A program made the translations under genes and the position numbers. DNA of 11,296 nt, taken from assembly GCA_017461825.1 (NCBI GenBank), contig JAFTXB010000067.1, positions 1-11,296 of the forward strand, given 5' to 3'. The stretch comes from Clostridia bacterium (GTDB lineage: Bacteria; Bacillota; Clostridia; Oscillospirales; CAG-272). Under the pieces are notes generated by a model. The model was not told where the DNA came from and ran no database searches. It saw only the letters and a program-made list of their open reading frames with translations. Shown one piece after another: positions 6,490 through 11,296 of this stretch (positions are counted from its first letter, which is position 1; every line of letters starts with the position of its first letter).

Positions 6490-8172
6490 ATGGATTATCA
6501 GCTTCTTGCCGATCTTCTCTTTCCAAACGTAACCGAAACACCTGCTGACGTCGAGGCAAAATACCCTCGCCGTGAGCTCGCAGAGGGAGCAAAGGTCACA
6601 CGTTTTGCTCCCAGTCCTACGGGATTCGTCCACTTTGGAGGTCTTTTCCCCTCCACCATAGGAGAACGTCTTGCTCACCAAAGCGGCGGTGTATTTTATC
6701 TCCGTATTGAGGATACCGACGCAAAACGCGAGGTGGACGGCGCAGCAGAGGGACTCATCCACACGTTAGCCCATTATGGCATACACTTTGACGAGGGTGC
6801 CGTGATCGGTGCCGACGGCACAATTACAGACAAGGGTATTTACGGTCCCTACAGACAGAGCCAACGCGGACCGATCTACCACGTATTTGCAAAGCAACTT
6901 GTGTCCGAGGGCAAGGCTTACCCCGTTTTCACCACCAAGGAAGAGCTGGAGGCACTGAACGCAGTCGATAAAAAAGCCGAGATCAAAGCAAAAGATTGGC
7001 ACGAAGATCAAACCGCGCAACGTGAGGCTATGCTGAAGGCTCGAGAGATCACAATTGATGAGGTCAAAGAAAATCTTGCCGCGGGAAACCCCTTTGTTTT
7101 ACGTCTCCTGGCTGACGGTGATCCCGAAAAGAAAACGCCTTTTACGGATCTGATCAAGGGTAAATTGGAGATTCCCGAAAACGATGAAGATTTTGTTCTT
7201 CTCAAATCTGACGGAATTCCCACCTATCACTTTGCGCACGCGGTTGACGACCACCTCATGGGTACCACCCATGTTATTCGCGGCGAAGAATGGCTTCCGA
7301 GCCTTGCAAAGCATATCATGCTCTTCCGTTATCTCGGATTCCGCCTGCCCAAGTATTTGCACATCGCGCAGATCATGCGACTTGATGAAAACGGCAACAA
7401 GAAAAAGCTTTCCAAGCGCGATATGGGTGCCAATATGGACGATTACAGCCGCATGGGATACGATCCCGATTGCGTTTGCGAATATATTATGACGCTCCTC
7501 AATTCCAATTACGAGGAATGGCATATGCAAAACGCGGACAAGCCCTACACCGACTTCCCCTTCAACATCAAAAAAATGAGCTCATCTGGTTGTCTTTTTG
7601 ATTTTGACAAGCTCAATGATGTCAGTAAGAACGTGATTTCACGTATGAGTGCCGCAGAAGTTACAGAAAAGGTCACCGCATGGGCTTTGCAATATGATCC
7701 TGAATTTGGCGCACAGCTTGCAAAGGACAAAGCATTTACCGAGTCGATCTTTGCAATTGGCAGAGGCGGAAAAAAGCCAAGAAAGGATCTGGCTACGTGG
7801 GCAGATGCAAAGCCTTATATGGGATTCTTCTTTGATTCCAAACAAATCGACGCGTACCCCGAACAGTTCAAACACTCGGATATTAAGGCAGCATTGCAAG
7901 GATTCCTTGCTACCTATGACGAGGCGGACGACATGAACACTTGGTTTGAAAAGGTAAAAGCAGTCGCGCGAGAAATCGGCTATTGCGACGATATGAAAGC
8001 ATATAAGCAATCCCCCGAAAGCTATGCGGGCAGCATTGCCGACGTAAGTATGTTCCTGCGTGTTGCAGTAACGGGCAAGCTCAATGCGCCCGACCTCTAT
8101 ACGGTCATGCAGATCTTGGGCAAAAGCAATACGGTGTGCCGCATTGAAAGCATGATTGAAAGACTTGATTGA
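6490..8172 (+). CDS. gltX: Glutamate--tRNA ligase (GluRS), long clostridial-type form
   Basis: This 560-residue class Ic aminoacyl-tRNA synthetase charges tRNA-Glu with glutamate. The ATG at 6490 follows AAAGGA (6472-6477); an in-frame TTG at 6460 overlaps the previous stop and is less likely. The Rossmann catalytic core shows RFAPSPTGFVHFGG, in which the HIGH motif is His48-Phe-Gly-Gly, then LRIEDTD, YGPYRQSQR, GIPTYHFAHAVDDHLM and HVIRGEEW. The KMSKS motif reads KLSKR (306-310). The C-terminal anticodon-binding part is helical and longer than in E. coli GluRS (about 470 residues). The zinc-binding CxC that many GluRS have after the connective strand is absent: the sequence reads AYPVFTTKEEL. 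GlnRS follows after 27 bases, in the same transcript. Because GlnRS is encoded here, this GluRS may not need to mischarge tRNA-Gln, but specificity cannot be read from sequence alone. Confidence 0.95.
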   Translation: MDYQLLADLLFPNVTETPADVEAKYPRRELAEGAKVTRFAPSPTGFVHFGGLFPSTIGERLAHQSGGVFYLRIEDTDAKREVDGAAEGLIHTLAHYGIHFDEGAVIGADGTITDKGIYGPYRQSQRGPIYHVFAKQLVSEGKAYPVFTTKEELEALNAVDKKAEIKAKDWHEDQTAQREAMLKAREITIDEVKENLAAGNPFVLRLLADGDPEKKTPFTDLIKGKLEIPENDEDFVLLKSDGIPTYHFAHAVDDHLMGTTHVIRGEEWLPSLAKHIMLFRYLGFRLPKYLHIAQIMRLDENGNKKKLSKRDMGANMDDYSRMGYDPDCVCEYIMTLLNSNYEEWHMQNADKPYTDFPFNIKKMSSSGCLFDFDKLNDVSKNVISRMSAAEVTEKVTAWALQYDPEFGAQLAKDKAFTESIFAIGRGGKKPRKDLATWADAKPYMGFFFDSKQIDAYPEQFKHSDIKAALQGFLATYDEADDMNTWFEKVKAVAREIGYCDDMKAYKQSPESYAGSIADVSMFLRVAVTGKLNAPDLYTVMQILGKSNTVCRIESMIERLD

Positions 8173-8199
8173 CTTTGAGAAAGGTTTTGGAACAACAAA

Positions 8200-9858
8200 A
8201 TGGCAGAAATTGAAAGAAACTTTATACACGATATTATCGATGAGGATCTGCGTGAGGATCCTAACCTTAAGATCCATACCCGGTTTCCTCCCGAGCCAAA
8301 CGGATACCTTCACATCGGCTCTGCAAAGGCAATCATGATCAACTATCAGGTAGCACAAAAGTATAACGGACAGTTTAATCTCCGTTACGATGATACCAAC
8401 CCTGCAAAGGAAGATAACGAGTACGTTGAATCGATCTACAAGGATCTGACATGGCTTGGCGCAATTCCCAACGGCGGAATCTTCTACGGTTCGGATTACT
8501 TTGACAAGTGTTATGAGTACGCGATCAAGCTCATCAAAGACGGAAAAGCCTATGTTTGTGACCTGACCGCCGAAGAGATGCGTGAATACAGAGGTACTTT
8601 GACACAGCCCGGCAAAAATTCACCCTACCGCGATCGCTCGGTGGAAGAAAACCTCGATCTCTTTGAACGTATGAAAAACGGTGAATTTGCCGACGGTACG
8701 CGTACCCTGCGCGCCAAGATCGACATGGCATCGCCCAATATGAATATGCGTGACCCCGCGATCTACCGCATCGTGCACACCGATCACCACAGACAGGGCA
8801 ACAAGTGGTGCATATATCCTCTTTACGACTATGCTCATCCCATTCAGGATGCACTCGAGGGCATTACGCACTCGCTCTGCTCTCTTGAATTTGAAAATCA
8901 TCGTCCGCTCTATGAATGGGTGATCAACAATGTCGGTTGCGGAAACGGACAGTTCCCCAAGCAAAGAGAATTTGCCCGCCTCAACGTTACAAACACCGTC
9001 ATGTCCAAACGTTATTTGCGTTATCTTGTTGAAAACAATATGGTTGACGGTTGGGATGATCCCCGCCTCCCTACCCTTTGCGCTCTCCGCCGACGCGGTT
9101 ATACTCCCGCTTCGATCTTTGATTTTGTCACCCGTGCAGGTGTTTCCAAGGCAGACAGTCTCGTTGACATCGGACTTTTGGAGCACTGTATCCGCGAGGA
9201 ACTCAACACCACTGCCCCCCGCCGCATCTGTGTACAGAAGCCGATCAAGGTGGTCGTAACCAACTATCCCGAGGATAAGGTCGAGTATTTTGAAGTCTCC
9301 AACAATCCCCAAAATCCCGATGCAGGCACGAGAAAGGTCGCATTTACCCGTGAACTCTTCATCGATGCCGATGACTTTGCCGAGGTTCCGCCTCCCAAGT
9401 TCTTCCGCATGAAGCCCGATGGCGAGGTGCGCTTGATGGGTGCTTATATTGTCCGTTGCAACGAGATCGTCAAAAACGAAGACGGCTCGATCCAAGAGAT
9501 CCGTTGCACCGCCGATCTGGAAACCGGAAACGGAATGCCTACCGACGGACGAAAGATCAAAGGAACCATTCATTGGCTTTCAGCACAGTATTCCGAGGAA
9601 ACAACGCTGATGCTTTACGACAAGCTCTTTACCATTGAGAACGTGAATGATATTCCCGAGGATAAGACCTACAACGATTATCTCAATCCCGATTCGCTGA
9701 TCAAGCTTGAAAACTGCCGTATTGAACCGTGCCTCAAGGATGCTAAAGAGGGCGAGCAATTCCAGTTCGTCCGTGTCGGCTACTTCTGCAAGGATACCAA
9801 ATATGAAAACACCTTTAACCGCGTGGTTGGACTGAAGGACAGTTTTCCGAAAAAATAA
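8200..9858 (+). CDS. glnS: Glutamine--tRNA ligase (GlnRS)
   Basis: This 552-residue protein matches the length of E. coli GlnRS (about 554). It charges tRNA-Gln with glutamine directly. The HIGH motif is PPEPNGYLHIG (30-40, His38-Ile-Gly-Ser) and the KMSKS motif is VMSKR (267-271), both typical of GlnRS rather than GluRS. LRYDDTNP, YPLYDYAHPIQDALEGITHSLC and the FENHRPLYEW segment are GlnRS hallmarks. The C-terminal third is the two beta-barrel anticodon-binding region, ending FNRVVGLKDSF. No YqeY or GatB-like extension is fused on. The ribosome binding site is weak: GAGAAAGG (8177-8184) is 15 bases from the ATG, further than usual, so translation may depend partly on coupling to gltX 27 bases upstream. 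GlnRS is missing from many Bacillota, and its family is thought to have spread among bacteria by transfer from eukaryotes. Base composition does not differ obviously from its neighbours. Confidence 0.97.
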   Translation: MAEIERNFIHDIIDEDLREDPNLKIHTRFPPEPNGYLHIGSAKAIMINYQVAQKYNGQFNLRYDDTNPAKEDNEYVESIYKDLTWLGAIPNGGIFYGSDYFDKCYEYAIKLIKDGKAYVCDLTAEEMREYRGTLTQPGKNSPYRDRSVEENLDLFERMKNGEFADGTRTLRAKIDMASPNMNMRDPAIYRIVHTDHHRQGNKWCIYPLYDYAHPIQDALEGITHSLCSLEFENHRPLYEWVINNVGCGNGQFPKQREFARLNVTNTVMSKRYLRYLVENNMVDGWDDPRLPTLCALRRRGYTPASIFDFVTRAGVSKADSLVDIGLLEHCIREELNTTAPRRICVQKPIKVVVTNYPEDKVEYFEVSNNPQNPDAGTRKVAFTRELFIDADDFAEVPPPKFFRMKPDGEVRLMGAYIVRCNEIVKNEDGSIQEIRCTADLETGNGMPTDGRKIKGTIHWLSAQYSEETTLMLYDKLFTIENVNDIPEDKTYNDYLNPDSLIKLENCRIEPCLKDAKEGEQFQFVRVGYFCKDTKYENTFNRVVGLKDSFPKK

Positions 9859-9870
9859 GAAATAAACGGC

Positions 9871-9901
9871 GAACGGTCGGTGCAAAATGCACCGACCGTT
9901 C
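9871..9901. terminator. Shared convergent hairpin terminator between glnS and the FAD protein gene
   Basis: GAACGGTCGGTGCA (9871-9884) pairs perfectly with TGCACCGACCGTTC (9888-9901), 14 bp with a 3-base loop. It lies 12 bases after the glnS stop and 6 bases from the stop of the convergent minus gene. On both strands the following sequence is U-rich but not a pure U-run (TTGCTATTATTC on plus; GCCGTTTATTTCTTATTTTTT, broken into shorter T-runs, on minus), so it probably serves both directions. Confidence 0.78.
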
Positions 9902-9907
9902 TTGCTA

Positions 9908-11296
9908 TTATTCATTTTCTACCAGAATGCGTCCCATAATGACACCCATAACGGATGCCATCATAAGTCCTCGCGTCCATCCGCTGGAGTCACCGAGGCA
10001 ATGCAGACCTTCTACATTTGTATTCAATTTCTCATCCATTTTAACGCGGTTGCTGTAAAATTTCAGCTCAGGAGAATACAAAAGTGTTTCGTACGAAGCA
10101 AACCCGGGCACCACCTGATCCATTGCCTGAATGAAATTGATGATGTTTGTCATTGCACGATAAGGCATTGCCGCCGTAATGTCTCCTGCCACCGCATCGG
10201 GCAGAGTGGGCTTTACGTTGGACTGCGCCAGTTCTTTATCCCAAGTGCGTTTTCCGTCCAAAATATCACCAAATCGCTGAACGAGAATGTGTCCTGCGCC
10301 CAGCATGTTTGTCAGTTCTCCCACCTTTTGCGCATACTCAATGGGCTGATTGAACGGCACTGAGAAGTTGTGCGAGCAAAGGATTGCAAGGTTTGTATTA
10401 TTCGATTTCTTTTCCTTATACGAGTGTCCGTTTACGACCGCCAGATCGTTGTCGTAATTCTCCTGGCTGACAAAACCGCCGGGGTTTTGACAGAAGGTAC
10501 GTACTTTGTTTTTAAAAGGCGCGGGATAGCCGATCAACTTGGATTCATAAAGCACCTTGTTGACTTTTTCCATGACCTCGTTGCGCACCTCTACGCGCAC
10601 ACCAATATCAACCGTACCCGGCAGATGCGCAATGTTGTGCTCTCCGCACAGCTTTTCGAGCCAATCCGCGCCGCGGCGGCCAGTTGCAAAAATGGTATGC
10701 TTGGCGTAAATCTCTTCGGTCTTGCCATCTTTTGTCACGATAACACCTAAGCATTTCGCACCGTCGAGGATCAGATTGTTGCACTCGCATCCAAAATAGA
10801 TCTCAACACCGCAAGACAAAAGATGTGCTTCAATATCCGCATACAATTGATGCGCCTTTTCGGTACCGATATGGCGGATCGGACAATCTACAAGTTTTAG
10901 ACCTGCACGGATCGCTCTCTTACGGATCTCCTTAACCTCATCGTTGATCTCAGCGCCCTCAATATGCGTATCAGCTCCAAAATCAAGATAGATGGTATCG
11001 GTGTAATCGGTAATGGACTGAACGAAATCGGTTCCAAGCAGCTGCGGCAGGTCTCCTCCCACCTCACAGCTCAGCGACAGCTTACCGTCCGAAAATGCCC
11101 CGGCTCCCGAAAAGCCCGTTGTAATATGACAATAGGGCTTGCAATTCATGCAACGTCCGGTTTTTGCCTTTGGACAGGAACGTTTTCTAACAGACCTTCC
11201 TTTTTCAACGATCACGATCTTTTGTTTGGTTCCTTTGCGCAACATCTCAAGTGCGGTAAATATCCCCGCAGGACCTGCGCCAACGATAACAACATC
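9908..11296 (-). CDS. FAD-dependent dehydrogenase-like protein (COG2509 type), 5' end off right edge
   Basis: The minus strand reads open from the window edge to a TAA at 9910-9908, giving 462 residues of a protein whose extreme N-terminus is missing. An in-frame ATG at 11245 is not the start, because the frame continues upstream into DVVIVGAGPAG (11296-11264), the GxGxxG dinucleotide-binding loop of an FAD Rossmann fold. A cysteine cluster follows (CPKAKTGRCMNCKPYC, 11176-11129; spacing C-x7-C-x2-C-x3-C), then GFSGAGAFSDGKLSL. A second nucleotide-binding signature is FATGRRGADW. The later part carries RTFCQNPGGFV, KPTLPDAVAGDI, LKFYSNRV and a C-terminal FAD-contact motif, LHCLGDSSGWTRGLMMASV. 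This order matches the COG2509 group of uncharacterised FAD-dependent oxidoreductases found in anaerobic Bacillota and others. The substrate is not established for this group. The four cysteines could bind a metal or Fe-S cluster, an inference from their spacing. It is transcribed convergently to glnS and is not part of that operon. Confidence 0.9.
   Translation of the reverse strand, partial: DVVIVGAGPAGIFTALEMLRKGTKQKIVIVEKGRSVRKRSCPKAKTGRCMNCKPYCHITTGFSGAGAFSDGKLSLSCEVGGDLPQLLGTDFVQSITDYTDTIYLDFGADTHIEGAEINDEVKEIRKRAIRAGLKLVDCPIRHIGTEKAHQLYADIEAHLLSCGVEIYFGCECNNLILDGAKCLGVIVTKDGKTEEIYAKHTIFATGRRGADWLEKLCGEHNIAHLPGTVDIGVRVEVRNEVMEKVNKVLYESKLIGYPAPFKNKVRTFCQNPGGFVSQENYDNDLAVVNGHSYKEKKSNNTNLAILCSHNFSVPFNQPIEYAQKVGELTNMLGAGHILVQRFGDILDGKRTWDKELAQSNVKPTLPDAVAGDITAAMPYRAMTNIINFIQAMDQVVPGFASYETLLYSPELKFYSNRVKMDEKLNTNVEGLHCLGDSSGWTRGLMMASVMGVIMGRILVENE

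Noticed and set aside
8620..9573. A 317-codon open frame on the minus strand
   Set aside because: It is antisense to glnS, whose motifs are unambiguous. The frame has no recognisable features and is explained by codon bias of the opposite strand.
8200..9858. Recent horizontal acquisition of glnS
   Set aside because: The family history allows it, but codon use and composition look like those of gltX and ychF here, and it sits in an orderly operon. Nothing in this window shows recent transfer.

Overview
The window reads as a chromosomal stretch of a Gram-positive-type anaerobe of the Bacillota, most likely an uncultured gut-type member of the class Clostridia. This rests on strong AGGAGG-type ribosome binding sites, consensus sigma-A-like promoters, a lactocepin/C5a-peptidase-style extracellular subtilase, a clostridial-type long glutamyl-tRNA synthetase, and a COG2509-type FAD protein with a cysteine cluster. 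No taxon can be proved from this sequence alone. Composition is moderate GC in the genes and clearly AT-rich in the one large intergenic region. No rRNA, tRNA, CRISPR array, insertion sequence or integrase was seen.

Layout. Positions 1-3244 (minus) hold a very large secreted S8-family serine protease whose 3' end lies off the left edge. Positions 3245-3748 are a divergent AT-rich promoter region, with one near-perfect promoter facing each way. Positions 3749-4555 (plus) encode a small lipoprotein with an alpha/beta-hydrolase fold whose catalytic serine, and apparently its acid and histidine, have been lost. It is followed after 43 bases by ychF (4599-5693), which ends in a strong intrinsic terminator. 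A new promoter then starts a three-gene run: a glyoxalase-II-like metallo-beta-lactamase-fold hydrolase (5843-6463, UUG start), gltX (6490-8172) and glnS (8200-9858). This run ends at a 14-bp hairpin shared with the convergent minus-strand gene for a FAD-dependent COG2509-type protein (9908-11296), whose 5' end lies off the right edge.

How the genes fit together. The right two thirds is core informational metabolism: ribosome-associated YchF and the two class Ic aminoacyl-tRNA synthetases for Glu and Gln, side by side and apparently co-transcribed. A dedicated GlnRS means the cell can make Gln-tRNA directly rather than only through the Glu-tRNA amidotransferase route. The left third is cell-surface biology: a signal-peptide-bearing protease with pro-domain, PA insert and Fn3-like domains, divergent from a lipoprotein pseudo-hydrolase. 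The most unusual object is that lipoprotein. The rest is largely recognisable, and I do not see a clear new multi-gene defence or mobile system here.
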